This document shows positions 36,175-44,813 of a DNA stretch of 51,734 nt, in pieces. The DNA lies in contig JAGWTM010000003.1 in NCBI GenBank assembly GCA_028868975.1, positions 1 through 51,734 on the forward strand. Reading direction: 5' to 3'. The notes below the pieces were generated by a model. The model was not told the origin of the DNA. It ran no database searches and saw only the letters and a program-made list of their open reading frames with translations. How positions within the stretch are numbered: the first letter of the stretch is position 1; every line of letters begins with the position of its first letter. The DNA is from Actinomycetales bacterium (GTDB lineage: Bacteria; Actinomycetota; Actinomycetes; Actinomycetales; Microbacteriaceae). Made by a program: the position numbers and the translations under genes.

Positions 36175-36606
36175 ATGGCACCGAAGAAAAAGATCACCGG
36201 CATGATCAAGCTTCAGATCAATGCAGGCGCTGCTAACCCAGCTCCTCCAATTGGTCCAGCTCTTGGTCAGCACGGTGTGAACATCATGGAATTCTGCACC
36301 GCGTACAACAACGCAACCGCAGACCAGAAGGGCAACGTCGTACCGGTTGAAATCACCGTTTACGAAGACCGCTCATTCACCTTCGTTCTGAAGACCCCAC
36401 CAGCAGCTGAGCTAATCAAGAAGGCAGCCGGTGTTCAGAAGGGTTCATCGACTCCTCACACCGTGAAGGTCGCTCAGCTCTCGAAGGACGCTCTCTACAA
36501 GATCGCCGAGCAGAAGATGTCAGACCTCAACGCAAACGACGTTGACGCTGCTGCAAAGATCATCGCCGGTACTGCCCGCAGCATGGGCATCACCGTAGAG
36601 GCATAA
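36175..36606 (+). CDS. rplK: 50S ribosomal protein L11
   Basis: This 143-residue protein of the ribosomal GTPase-associated stalk base binds 23S rRNA helices 43-44. The N-terminal [20 protein letters not shown], with [11 protein letters not shown], and the C-terminal [15 protein letters not shown] are the family signatures. It lies in the conserved nusG-rplK-rplA order, with AAAGGAA before the start. Confidence 0.98.
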   Translation: MAPKKKITGMIKLQINAGAANPAPPIGPALGQHGVNIMEFCTAYNNATADQKGNVVPVEITVYEDRSFTFVLKTPPAAELIKKAAGVQKGSSTPHTVKVAQLSKDALYKIAEQKMSDLNANDVDAAAKIIAGTARSMGITVEA

Positions 36607-36620
36607 CAAACCCAAAAGTA

Positions 36621-36656
36621 GTCGTGGGAGTGCCGCGCGCGGCACGTTGACCACAA
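36621..36656 (+). promoter_or_regulatory. Putative L1-binding mRNA element between rplK and rplA
   Basis: GTGGGAG (36624-36630), a GTGCCGCG/CGCGGCAC hairpin (36630-36645) and TTGACCAC (36646-36653) mimic the 23S rRNA site of L1, where GTGGGAG faces a strand ending in ACCAC. L1 is known to repress its own mRNA through such mimics, so excess L1 probably binds here and shuts off translation. Confidence 0.6.
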
Positions 36657-36683
36657 CTGTGACCAAAGAAAAGGAAAAACAGC

Positions 36684-37385
36684 ATGGCAAAGCGCTCAAA
36701 GGCATACAACGCCGCAGCAGCTCTCATCCAAGAGGGCAAGCTTTACACCCCAGCCGAGGCCGTAACTCTCATCAAGGAGACCGGCTCGAAGAAGTTCGAC
36801 TCAACCGTTGAGGTTGCATTCAAGCTCGGCGTAGACCCTCGCAAGGCCGACCAGATGATCCGTGGCACCGTTTCGCTGCCTCACGGAACTGGTAAGACCG
36901 CCCGCGTTATCGTCTTTGCAACCGGTGCCGCAGCTGACGCTGCAGTTGCAGCAGGCGCTGACGAGGTTGGCGGCGACGAGCTCATCGAGAAGGTTGCTGC
37001 AGGCTGGACCGACTTCGACTCAGCAGTATCGACCCCAGAACTCATGGGCAAGGTCGGTCGTCTGGGTAAGGTCCTAGGTCCTCGTAACCTGATGCCAAAC
37101 CCTAAGACCGGAACCGTAACCCCAGATGTGGCAAAGGCCGTTACCGACATCAAGGGTGGAAAGATCGAGTTCCGCGTCGACAAGCAGGCTAACCTGCACT
37201 TCATCATCGGCAAGGCTTCGTTCACCAAGGAGCAGCTCGGCGAGAACCTCGCAGCGGCTCTGGACGAAATCCTTCGCTTGAAGCCTTCGAGCTCAAAGGG
37301 ACGCTACCTAATCAAGGGTGCCGTTTCGACCACCTTCGGCCCAGGTGTTCCACTGGACACCAACGTGACCAAGGTCGAGTTCTAA
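36684..37385 (+). CDS. rplA: 50S ribosomal protein L1
   Basis: This 233-residue protein of the L1 stalk moves the deacylated tRNA out of the E site. The start [11 protein letters not shown], then [36 protein letters not shown] and [19 protein letters not shown] are conserved. AAAGGAAAAA precedes ATG. It is the last gene of the operon here; rplJ and rplL, which follow directly in many bacteria, begin 14 kb downstream. Confidence 0.98.
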   Translation: MAKRSKAYNAAAALIQEGKLYTPAEAVTLIKETGSKKFDSTVEVAFKLGVDPRKADQMIRGTVSLPHGTGKTARVIVFATGAAADAAVAAGADEVGGDELIEKVAAGWTDFDSAVSTPELMGKVGRLGKVLGPRNLMPNPKTGTVTPDVAKAVTDIKGGKIEFRVDKQANLHFIIGKASFTKEQLGENLAAALDEILRLKPSSSKGRYLIKGAVSTTFGPGVPLDTNVTKVEF

Positions 37386-37411
37386 GAATTCACTAAACCT
37401 TAACGACGAGG

Positions 37412-37442
37412 GGATCGGGTCTCATTGACCCGGTCCCTTTGT
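37412..37442 (+). terminator. Terminator after rplA
   Basis: GGGATCGGGTC (37412-37422) pairs with GACCCGGTCCC (37428-37438), one wobble, followed by a short T-run. Confidence 0.82.
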
Positions 37443-37500
37443 CATCCTTAGACTTTTCAAGCCCGACGCCATCAGCGGCGCGAGTCGATTTCGGGCAGGG

Positions 37501-38997
37501 ATGAGCTCGGCGAACGACCGAGACCTAACGTTAGGCGGGATATTGCCACAGCACGCGTTTGGCGCAGCCACACTCCTAGACACCAAAGACCCAATGGGTC
37601 TGCGCTCCTCAGCACCCTTGCTGGATGCCTGGATTCGAGACATGGAGACCGATCGGTCACCGTTCCAGATTCCCGGACATAAGGGGCGTACGGACTTGAC
37701 TGGCGCCATCGTAGACGGAGACATCCCCGTGCTACCAGGCAATCATCCCCATCGAATTTCGCCCAGCCTGATTCTCGAAGCTGAGGCAATCGCCGCGAAC
37801 CTCTGGGGTGCGGATCTCTGCCGCTTCGGAGTCAATGGTTCGTCCGGCTCGAACCACGCCGCTGTGATGGCCGTTGCTGGCCCCGGCGACAAAGTGATTG
37901 TTTCGCGCACGCTGCACAAGTCGGTGCTAGTAGGGATGGTCTACTCGGGAGTCATTCCGGTGTGGATTCGACCAGAGATTAACCCAGCCACTGGACTGCC
38001 TGAGTACCTACCTTCGAGTCGCCTGGCCGAGACCTTGGCCGAGCACCCCGATGCCAAGGCCGTGCTAATCGGTGAACCCTCATACGTCGGCACCATGTCA
38101 AACATTCCTAGGCTCGCGAAGGTCACGCACGAATACGGCATCCCGCTGGTGGTGGATGCGGCTTGGGCTGCGCACTACGGTTTTCACCCAGATTTGCCAC
38201 AGCACCCGCTCGCTGAAGGCGCAGACATTGTTGTGACCTCAGCCCACAAAACCTTGCCGAGCTACTCTCAGGCATCTTTTGTTTTGGTCAAGGGTGACTA
38301 CGTTGACCTGCCACGGTTCAACAAAATGTTTGACTCAACCCAGACCACTTCAATGTCGGGACGCATCCTGGCATCGATTGACGCTGCTCGGGCGCTACTG
38401 CAGCGCCACGGCGAGGAGCTGATTGGTCCGGTAATCGAGGCCACCGCGCGAGGTCGTCAGGCGTTGCGCGATGCGGGCATCGACGTGATCGACGGCGAAT
38501 ACATCGACCCACTCAAACTGGTAATTCTGCTGAGCTCGATTGGCGCAGACGGCAATGCGATCGAGGCTGAGCTGCTGAACGCCAACATCGATGTCGAGAT
38601 GGCAAATCGAGACATGATCATCCCGATGATTACGTTCGCTGATACGCCCGAGCGCATTAACGACCTGATTCGTCGAATCATCGATGCAGTCAATCGACAC
38701 CGCGGTGAATTGCGACCCATTTCGGTTGCGGCCTCGTTTTCGATTCAACCCGAGGTTGTTGTTTCGCCCCGCGAAGCGTTCTTCTCCAAATACGAGGTCG
38801 TTCCGGCTGCCGAGGCCGTTGGACGCGTAAGTGCCGAAATGATTTGCCCTTACCCGCCAGGTGTGCCGGTCTTGAGCCCAGGGGAACGCATCACTCAAGC
38901 GGCCCTCGACGCACTGTTCTCGGCGCGCGACAGCGGAGTGCGGATTGCTTTTGTTGCCGATCCCACTTTGGCAACGCTCAAAGTTTTGCCAGACTAG
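37501..38997 (+). CDS. Orn/Lys/Arg decarboxylase, PLP fold type I
   Basis: This 498-residue member of the bacterial basic-amino-acid decarboxylase family (as in SpeA/YaaO-type enzymes) probably makes a polyamine precursor or cadaverine. FQIPGHKGRT, GVNGSSGSNHAAVMA (phosphate-binding cup), VVDAAWAAHYGFHP and TSAHKTLPSYSQASFV (PLP lysine) are visible, and the C-terminal ICPYPPGVPVLSPGERI is the family's last motif. ATG 37501 follows GGGCAGGG at close spacing; a later start is possible, but residues ILPQHAFGAATLLDT look conserved and argue against ATG 37594. The response regulator gene starts five bases after its stop. Confidence 0.88.
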   Translation: MSSANDRDLTLGGILPQHAFGAATLLDTKDPMGLRSSAPLLDAWIRDMETDRSPFQIPGHKGRTDLTGAIVDGDIPVLPGNHPHRISPSLILEAEAIAANLWGADLCRFGVNGSSGSNHAAVMAVAGPGDKVIVSRTLHKSVLVGMVYSGVIPVWIRPEINPATGLPEYLPSSRLAETLAEHPDAKAVLIGEPSYVGTMSNIPRLAKVTHEYGIPLVVDAAWAAHYGFHPDLPQHPLAEGADIVVTSAHKTLPSYSQASFVLVKGDYVDLPRFNKMFDSTQTTSMSGRILASIDAARALLQRHGEELIGPVIEATARGRQALRDAGIDVIDGEYIDPLKLVILLSSIGADGNAIEAELLNANIDVEMANRDMIIPMITFADTPERINDLIRRIIDAVNRHRGELRPISVAASFSIQPEVVVSPREAFFSKYEVVPAAEAVGRVSAEMICPYPPGVPVLSPGERITQAALDALFSARDSGVRIAFVADPTLATLKVLPD

Positions 38998-39001
38998 TCA
39001 C

Positions 39002-39655
39002 ATGTTCCGCAGACAGATAGTCGTCATTGAGAATGAGTCGCTTTTGCGCGACCTTCTTGCCAAGGCACTCGAGAACGCTGGCTTCGCTGTTACGACAGCG
39101 GCTAACGCATCCGATGCTCGTCGAGCAGTGGCGGCGGTGGACCCAGATGCGCTTGTGGTGGACATCGAATTGGGGCCGGGCCCATCGGGCTTTGATTTGG
39201 TCGAAGCCCTTGAGAACGAGGGCGAAGATGTTGCGGTTGTGTTCCTGACAAACCTCCCTGATCCGCGCTTCGCTGGCCGCGACGGCCTCTCGAATCGCAA
39301 GAACATCGGCTACTTGAGAAAGTCGCAACTCGTCGATGCGAGCGAGCTCGTCCTCGCTTTGGAGGCTGTGTTGAAGGAGCGCGTTGGCCGCGAATTTCGT
39401 CACGATCTAGCCGACGGGCGCCCGCTCGGCAACTTGTCTCGCAAGCAAATCGGCGTGCTCAAAATGGTTTCCGAGGGTATGACCAATTCGCAAATTGCCG
39501 AAGTGCGCGGCACGACCATCCGTGCCGTGGAAGGCATCATTAGCCGCATCTTCGACGCATTAGGAATCGATCCGGCAGCCGAGGGCAATGCGCGTGTCGA
39601 AGCCAGCAGACGCTACCTCCAGGCGACCTCGCAAGATCAATACGCCATTCACTAG
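39002..39655 (+). CDS. Response regulator with LuxR-type output domain
   Basis: This 217-residue regulator has an N-terminal receiver domain (IVVIENESLLRDLLAKALE; phospho-acceptor Asp in ALVVDIELG; conserved Lys in YLRKSQ) and a C-terminal helix-turn-helix of the NarL/LuxR class (LSRKQIGVLKMVSEGMTNSQ). ATG 39002 gives the normal receiver start; the longer frame from 38945 lies inside the decarboxylase gene. It is followed after 12 bases by a histidine kinase, its probable partner, and preceded by the decarboxylase, so all three may be co-transcribed. Confidence 0.88.
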   Translation: MFRRQIVVIENESLLRDLLAKALENAGFAVTTAANASDARRAVAAVDPDALVVDIELGPGPSGFDLVEALENEGEDVAVVFLTNLPDPRFAGRDGLSNRKNIGYLRKSQLVDASELVLALEAVLKERVGREFRHDLADGRPLGNLSRKQIGVLKMVSEGMTNSQIAEVRGTTIRAVEGIISRIFDALGIDPAAEGNARVEASRRYLQATSQDQYAIH

Positions 39656-39667
39656 GTAACGCTTGCC

Positions 39668-41443
39668 ATGACTAAAGCGCAAGCGGTTGAGAGCCAACCC
39701 GGCTCTCGGATTAACGCACATCGACTATTTGGCGGATTGGGATCTGCCGAGGGCTTCAATCGCATCGGAATTCTGCTCTACGCCATACCGGGAATTCTGA
39801 GCACCTTTATTTTTGATCGCAATCGCTTCGGTGGCGACTTCAGGCTCTGGCTCATCATGGGCACCCTCGGGTATGCCGTAGCGGCCGTGATGTATTTCGC
39901 GGGTGGAGCGATTTATCGAAGATTGATTCCCAAATACGGCGAACATCCTTTCTGGGTTCAGGGTTATTTTGCAGTCATCGGTTTGGCTCGGGCGCTGGTA
40001 ATTTTCTGGTTTGGCACCGAGTGGCAGTTAATCCCACCGGGCGATTGGCTGTTCCGTTTGGTGGGTGGGCCAATCTTCACCGGCGCGACCCTGGGTATTG
40101 CCGTGATCCTCGGTATCAACTTCAGCCGAAGTGCCGCCGAGGGGCGCCGTCTAAACTCTGAGCGGCTGCGACTTCGCGAGCTTCAGCAAAACATGAACCA
40201 GCGGATTGAAAACCAGCGTGCCGAGCTTGCTGGTCGCGTTCAGGGAATTCTCGCTCCCGCCATCGCGGCCGTTCGTTCGCAACTTGCTAATGCCGCCGAA
40301 TCAAAAGAGGTCTTGAACACGCTCAACCACACGGTTGATGAGGTTGTGCGGCCACTAAGTCACAGCATCGCAAACTCGGATGCGGTCGACATCGATTCGG
40401 GCCAGGGTGCCAAAAAAGCCAAGCGCTGGGCTATCTCAATCTGGCACCCGGTTGAGGCCAAGCGAGTCGTGATTCCGCAGCTGAGCGCGATTCTCATCAC
40501 GGTCTCATCGCTGCCTGCGGCCGTGGCAATCAAACCCGGCCCCGGTGGCTTCTCAATCGCATTGGTTCAGGGCGTCACCACGTTAGTCGTCCTCAGTCTG
40601 CTGCGACTAATTCTGACCAGAGCTGTTCTTCCACTCGTGGTTGCAGGCCTGATCGTCACGGCCACATTCGTGCTATCGGAAGTTATCGTGGTGGGCATCC
40701 TGGCAGAGTTGGGTTTGCACATCACTCGCGCGCAAGCGATTGACGTCTGCTGGTTCGGCTTTATCTTCGGATTGTTTTTTGCCATCGGGCAGTCGGTGCA
40801 AACCGCCAGGGGAGTGGCGCTGGTTGAACTTGAAAAGACCACGGAATCGCTGGCCATTTTGGTTTCAAGATTGAGACAGGAAATCTGGCTAAACAATCGC
40901 CGAATGGCGGGAGTTCTGCACGGTCCGGTTCAAGCGGCACTCTACGCGGCCGGTATGAAACTCAGCGGGGCCAAGACGGTCAACGTCGAGCTAATTGCCG
41001 AGGTCGAGCGCGACATCACCTCGGCCCTGGAACGACTTGATTCGGAACATCGACTCGAGAGCGACGACTTCGCCGAGACGCTCAACCAAATTGTGTCGCT
41101 GTGGCGCGGCAGTTGCGAGATCTCGGTGTTCACCAGCGAGGAATGTTCCAAGGCGCTGTATGCGGACAAGAACGCATCCGCTTGCGTAGTCGAGGTCGTG
41201 CAAGAGGCGATCAGCAACGCGATCAAGCATGGGCGGGCGAGCAACGCATCCGTAATGATTTCTCTGGCAGGCCCCAAGCTGGCCGAGGTGCGGGTTCGAA
41301 ACGACGGTCAGTCGATTGCTGAACTGTCTGGCGAAGGCACGGGCTTGGGCACTCAGATTTTGGATGAAATATGCCACAGCTGGCGCATTGAAAACACCGC
41401 GAGCGGTGTTCTGCTCGTGGCCCAGATTGCGCTCGCTGGTTAG
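39668..41443 (+). CDS. Membrane sensor histidine kinase, eight-helix architecture
   Basis: This 591-residue kinase has four membrane segments (about residues 30-155), a coiled-coil stretch (RLNSERLRLRELQQNMNQRI), then four more segments (about 255-375). A second helix ends in the phospho-acceptor region RRMAGVLHGPVQAALYAA, whose His is the likely site. The ATPase domain has EVVQEAISNAIKHG (N box) and GEGTGLGTQIL (G box). The duplicated four-helix blocks separated by a coiled coil are unusual. The sensing region has almost no extracytoplasmic loop, so it may sense the membrane or an intramembrane ligand. Partner: the upstream LuxR-type regulator. Confidence 0.85.
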   Translation: MTKAQAVESQPGSRINAHRLFGGLGSAEGFNRIGILLYAIPGILSTFIFDRNRFGGDFRLWLIMGTLGYAVAAVMYFAGGAIYRRLIPKYGEHPFWVQGYFAVIGLARALVIFWFGTEWQLIPPGDWLFRLVGGPIFTGATLGIAVILGINFSRSAAEGRRLNSERLRLRELQQNMNQRIENQRAELAGRVQGILAPAIAAVRSQLANAAESKEVLNTLNHTVDEVVRPLSHSIANSDAVDIDSGQGAKKAKRWAISIWHPVEAKRVVIPQLSAILITVSSLPAAVAIKPGPGGFSIALVQGVTTLVVLSLLRLILTRAVLPLVVAGLIVTATFVLSEVIVVGILAELGLHITRAQAIDVCWFGFIFGLFFAIGQSVQTARGVALVELEKTTESLAILVSRLRQEIWLNNRRMAGVLHGPVQAALYAAGMKLSGAKTVNVELIAEVERDITSALERLDSEHRLESDDFAETLNQIVSLWRGSCEISVFTSEECSKALYADKNASACVVEVVQEAISNAIKHGRASNASVMISLAGPKLAEVRVRNDGQSIAELSGEGTGLGTQILDEICHSWRIENTASGVLLVAQIALAG

Positions 41444-41490
41444 GCGCGGCCGAGCTGACGGATTGCCCGAATGCGCCCCAGCCCAGGCGG

Positions 41491-42477
41491 CTAAAGCGCC
41501 GACAAAACCTCGTTCAGATCGGCGCTGGTTGGTGGCTCGCAACCCGCGCGCTCACAGGTAATGGACGCGGCGACGCCGGCAATTCGAACGAATTCGGCAA
41601 GGTCAGCATCGCTCAGGTTAGTGAGGCGATCAAACGGGTCGCTCCCCAATGCACCGACATCGCTCAGCTGACCCAACAGGTTCGCACAGAAAGTGTCGCC
41701 CGCGCCAACGGTGTCGACGACGTTGATCTTGCGTGAAGCCACATCGAAGCGGCTTACCGTGCCGTTGTTTAGTCGGTAAACCGAGACTCCGTCGCCACCG
41801 CGAGTGACAAACACCTGGCGCCCGGTCTCACCAATCCACTTGGCGACAATTTCGTCAATGTTCGAACCCTCGTCGAGCCCGTAGAGCCAGTAGATGTCCT
41901 CGTCTGAGGCCTTGATGATGTGCGAGAACTCGTTAACCCGTTCGACACGTACCCGCTCGGTTTCGCGGTCGAAGCCGAGGGCTGGGCGCATGTTGATGTC
42001 GTGGCTAATCGTCACCGATTTTTGGTCGAAGTGCTCTTTGGCCCAGGCCTCGATGACCAAGTTGCCTGGCTCCATAGCCATGGTTAGGCAACCGAACTGA
42101 ATCGCGGTCGCGTGCATGTTTTCGAGGTCCACGTCGGTTGGCAACTCATCGCGTGTCCAGCCCCAGTCTGCAGTGCCATTCACATAGAAGCTGTAGCTCG
42201 GGACGCCGTTGGAATCGATGCTGACGACCGCAAGCGTGGTCAGCTCGCTGGCGCTGATGCTGTGCTCGAGGTGGACGTTGTTGGTTTCGAGACGTTCGCG
42301 AATGATTTTTCCGAAACGGTCATTACTGATGCGACCCAAGAACTGGTGTTTGGTGCCGCGGCGGGCTAGGGCTAGCGCCACGTTGGCATTGGCGCCACCG
42401 ACCACAGCCGTGAAGGCGCCAGGCTGGTAGCGATTTTCAATGAGGTCGATTAGTGCTTCGCCGATTACGAGAATCAT
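41491..42477 (-). CDS. PfkB-family sugar kinase, probable fructokinase
   Basis: This 328-residue ribokinase-fold enzyme phosphorylates a sugar with ATP. VGGANANVALALARRG is the substrate-side signature, and VDTVGAGDTFCANLL contains the catalytic Asp and the anion hole. It lies 19 bases downstream of a LacI repressor on the same strand, beside a divergent ABC system of the ribose/fructose class. In rhizobial frcBCAK clusters a PfkB kinase accompanies a similar importer, so fructose is the best guess; ribose or another pentose is possible. Its 3' end faces the histidine kinase gene, with no clear terminator. Confidence 0.85.
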   Translation of the reverse strand: MILVIGEALIDLIENRYQPGAFTAVVGGANANVALALARRGTKHQFLGRISNDRFGKIIRERLETNNVHLEHSISASELTTLAVVSIDSNGVPSYSFYVNGTADWGWTRDELPTDVDLENMHATAIQFGCLTMAMEPGNLVIEAWAKEHFDQKSVTISHDINMRPALGFDRETERVRVERVNEFSHIIKASDEDIYWLYGLDEGSNIDEIVAKWIGETGRQVFVTRGGDGVSVYRLNNGTVSRFDVASRKINVVDTVGAGDTFCANLLGQLSDVGALGSDPFDRLTNLSDADLAEFVRIAGVAASITCERAGCEPPTSADLNEVLSAL

Positions 42478-42496
42478 GAGTCTTGGGCCTGCCGAT

Positions 42497-43606
42497 CTAT
42501 TCCTGGTCTCGATATTTAGTCTGTGAGCTCGGGTCTAGCTCGGGACGCAACTTTAGATTAGCCACTGATTCGCGAGCCAAAAGTTCAGTTGGCAAAACAA
42601 ACTTCTCTCTTTTTGTGCTTGGGTCGCTAATTTGGGCCACTAGGTTTTCAACCGCGATGCGACCAACGTCTTCAACCGGCCGAGCAACCACCGTGATGCC
42701 CGGCACCATCGCCGCCGCCCACTCGCTGTCGTCCACGGTCATGACCGAAATATCGGTTCCGATTCGCAAGCGCCGGTTTCCAGCCACTTTCAGCACGGCA
42801 AGCAGCATGTCGTTGTTTGAGGTGAAGATGACCGTGGGTGCCTTGGGTCGGTCGAGCAGCGCAGCCACCGCAGCCTGCGAAGAAAGTGGATTGTCTTCGC
42901 AGAACAGCCAGGTTTGCTGTTTTGGTTTAACTCCGGATTCGATTGCTCCGTGAGCAAAGCCGTTCACACGGTCTTCAATCGGAGAAATCATCAGGGCTGG
43001 CCGATCTTCAGTGAAGCCCTTGATGCCAGGCACGGCGATGAGAAACCCAAAGCGGCTGTGCCCGAGGGATGCGGCGTGACGCACGGCTTGTTCGGCTCCG
43101 CTGAAGTCATCCGTGGTGACTGATGACAAACGCACCGAATCAAGTCTTCGGTCGATGAGTACGACCGGGGTCCCTCGGAGTGCGCGCTCACTCAGATGGT
43201 CGTGTGTCGCAACTGTTGCCGGCGTAACGATAAGGCCGTCAACTTTTTTCTCGAGCAGGTTCTCAATTGCCTGACGCTCAACCTCGATGTCTTCGTCGGT
43301 ATTCGAGATCAGCACCTGGTAACCCTCGCGTTTTGCGGTGTCAACAACCGCCTTGGTTACGCGGTCGAAAAATGCGTTGGTGAAGTCGGCGATGATTACC
43401 AGACCGATGGTTTTAGTGCGGCCGGCGCGCATGGCTTGGGCGACTTGATTCGGCCGGTACCCGATTCGCTCGGCCGCGGCTCGGACCCGCTCAACGGTCT
43501 CTTCCGCGATGCGACCATAGTTGCTGAGTGCCCGCGAAGCGGTGGCGCGGCTCACCCCGGCCTCGGCGGCGACATCGTTGATCGTGGGCTGACCCGACTT
43601 GCTCAT
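42497..43606 (-). CDS. LacI-family repressor of the fructose/ribose-type operon
   Basis: This repressor has about 369 residues. The helix-turn-helix is INDVAAEAGVSRATASRALS and the hinge is YRPNQVAQAMRAGRTKTIGL; the rest is a sugar-binding effector domain. ATG 43606 (MSKSGQPT) is chosen; ATG 43618 is in frame and possible. It is divergent from the binding-protein gene at 43763 and upstream of the PfkB kinase. The perfect palindrome at 43713-43732 is the likely operator. Its conserved hinge and domain order suggest that it responds to the imported sugar or its phosphate. Confidence 0.88.
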   Translation of the reverse strand: MSKSGQPTINDVAAEAGVSRATASRALSNYGRIAEETVERVRAAAERIGYRPNQVAQAMRAGRTKTIGLVIIADFTNAFFDRVTKAVVDTAKREGYQVLISNTDEDIEVERQAIENLLEKKVDGLIVTPATVATHDHLSERALRGTPVVLIDRRLDSVRLSSVTTDDFSGAEQAVRHAASLGHSRFGFLIAVPGIKGFTEDRPALMISPIEDRVNGFAHGAIESGVKPKQQTWLFCEDNPLSSQAAVAALLDRPKAPTVIFTSNNDMLLAVLKVAGNRRLRIGTDISVMTVDDSEWAAAMVPGITVVARPVEDVGRIAVENLVAQISDPSTKREKFVLPTELLARESVANLKLRPELDPSSQTKYRDQE

Positions 43607-43663
43607 TTCACCATCCAAGCGCTTCGTTACATTTCGTGTTTTATTCGTGACTCAACTGTTATC

Positions 43664-43732
43664 GCGAAAAGTTGCTACTCGGTTTTCGCAACTGCTTTGA
43701 TTATATCAAGATTTGCGAGAACGTTCTCGCAA
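43664..43732. promoter_or_regulatory. Divergent control region with LacI operator for the sugar importer
   Basis: TTGCGAGAACGTTCTCGCAA (43713-43732) is a perfect 20-bp palindrome with the central CG typical of LacI-family sites. It lies just after a possible -10 box TTATAT (43701-43706), so a bound repressor would block initiation. A second inverted repeat, GCGAAAA (43664-43670) and TTTTCGC (43683-43689), lies toward the repressor gene and may be an auxiliary site for autoregulation. Confidence 0.7.
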
Positions 43733-43762
43733 TTCTCACAAAAAACCACTAAGGAGACACAA

Positions 43763-44764
43763 ATGAAGCGTTCGGTACGCGCATTCGCAGGTCTAGGTGC
43801 TTTGGCAGCAGTCGCGCTGCTCGCAACTGGCTGCTCAAGCTCGGCTAACACCGCGGCCACCACTGACAAGAAGCTCAACATCGCTTTTGTGATGGGTGCA
43901 GAGTCGGACCCGTTCTTCCAGGCCATGAAGGTCGGCGCTGAAGAAGAGGCAAAGGCTCAGGGCGTTAACCTCATCTGGCAGGGTGACCCAAAGAACTACT
44001 CACCAGAGACTCAGATTCCAATCGTCGACACCGTACTTGCAGGCAAGCCTGACGGTCTTGTTCTGATCCCGACCGACCCAACCGCTCTTCAGGCTTCGGC
44101 TGACAAGGCAATCGCTCAGGGCATCGCAGTTGCAAACGTTGACACCCACGTAAACGACCTTTCAAAGATCGTTACCTTCATCACCGGTGACAACAAGGAC
44201 GGCGGCGCTAAGGCTGCTGACGCACTTGCAGCCAAGATCGGCTACAAGGATGGCTCGAAGTACCAGGTCGTTGTCGGTCTGACCTCAGCTACCGCTACCA
44301 CCAACGTTGCACGTCTCGAGGGCTTCAAGGCTCAGGTTGCTGCTAAGTACCCTGGCATCGAGATCAAGGATGTTGCTTACTCGGAGTCAAACCCAGAGAA
44401 GGCTGCTACCAACGTCAACAACTGGCTAACCAAGTACCCAAACCTGAACGGTATCTTCGCAATTGACGGCACCAACGCATCGGGCGCTGCATCGGCTCTT
44501 GAGGCTAAGAAGCTAACCGGCAAGGTTGCCCTTGTTGGTTACGACGCTTACCCAGACAACGTTGCCAAGGTTAAGTCAGGCATCTTCACCGCTCTGATCG
44601 CTCAGGTTCCAGCTGAAGAAGCTCGCCAGGCAATCAAGGCTCTCGTTGAGTACATCAAGACCGGCAAGACCAGCATCGCTCACGAAGTTGTTATCCCTAA
44701 CTTCACCATCGATGCAAACACCACCGACGCCGACTTGGCTAAGTACACCTACGTAGCGAACTAA
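43763..44764 (+). CDS. Sugar ABC substrate-binding lipoprotein (ribose/fructose class)
   Basis: This 333-residue periplasmic-binding-type lipoprotein has a signal peptide ending in the lipobox LATGC, followed by a Ser/Thr linker. The mature domain starts KLNIAFVMGAESDPFFQAMK and has the RbsB-like features AGKPDGLVLIPTDPTALQ, IFAIDGTNASGAA and GYDAYPDNVAKV. AAGGAG precedes ATG 43763; the reading frame stays open far upstream, but that part overlaps the divergent repressor. It is followed by a permease and an ATPase. The ligand is likely fructose or ribose, given the PfkB kinase nearby. Confidence 0.9.
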   Translation: MKRSVRAFAGLGALAAVALLATGCSSSANTAATTDKKLNIAFVMGAESDPFFQAMKVGAEEEAKAQGVNLIWQGDPKNYSPETQIPIVDTVLAGKPDGLVLIPTDPTALQASADKAIAQGIAVANVDTHVNDLSKIVTFITGDNKDGGAKAADALAAKIGYKDGSKYQVVVGLTSATATTNVARLEGFKAQVAAKYPGIEIKDVAYSESNPEKAATNVNNWLTKYPNLNGIFAIDGTNASGAASALEAKKLTGKVALVGYDAYPDNVAKVKSGIFTALIAQVPAEEARQAIKALVEYIKTGKTSIAHEVVIPNFTIDANTTDADLAKYTYVAN

Positions 44765-44813
44765 TCGATTTCGACCAGTTCAATACGCAAGCAATAAGCA
44801 ACAAAGGAATCAA

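Noticed and set aside
43196-43762. Long N-terminal extension of the sugar-binding protein
   Set aside because: The frame is open, but it overlaps the divergent LacI gene and its operators. The lipoprotein signal and ribosome site fix the start at 43763.
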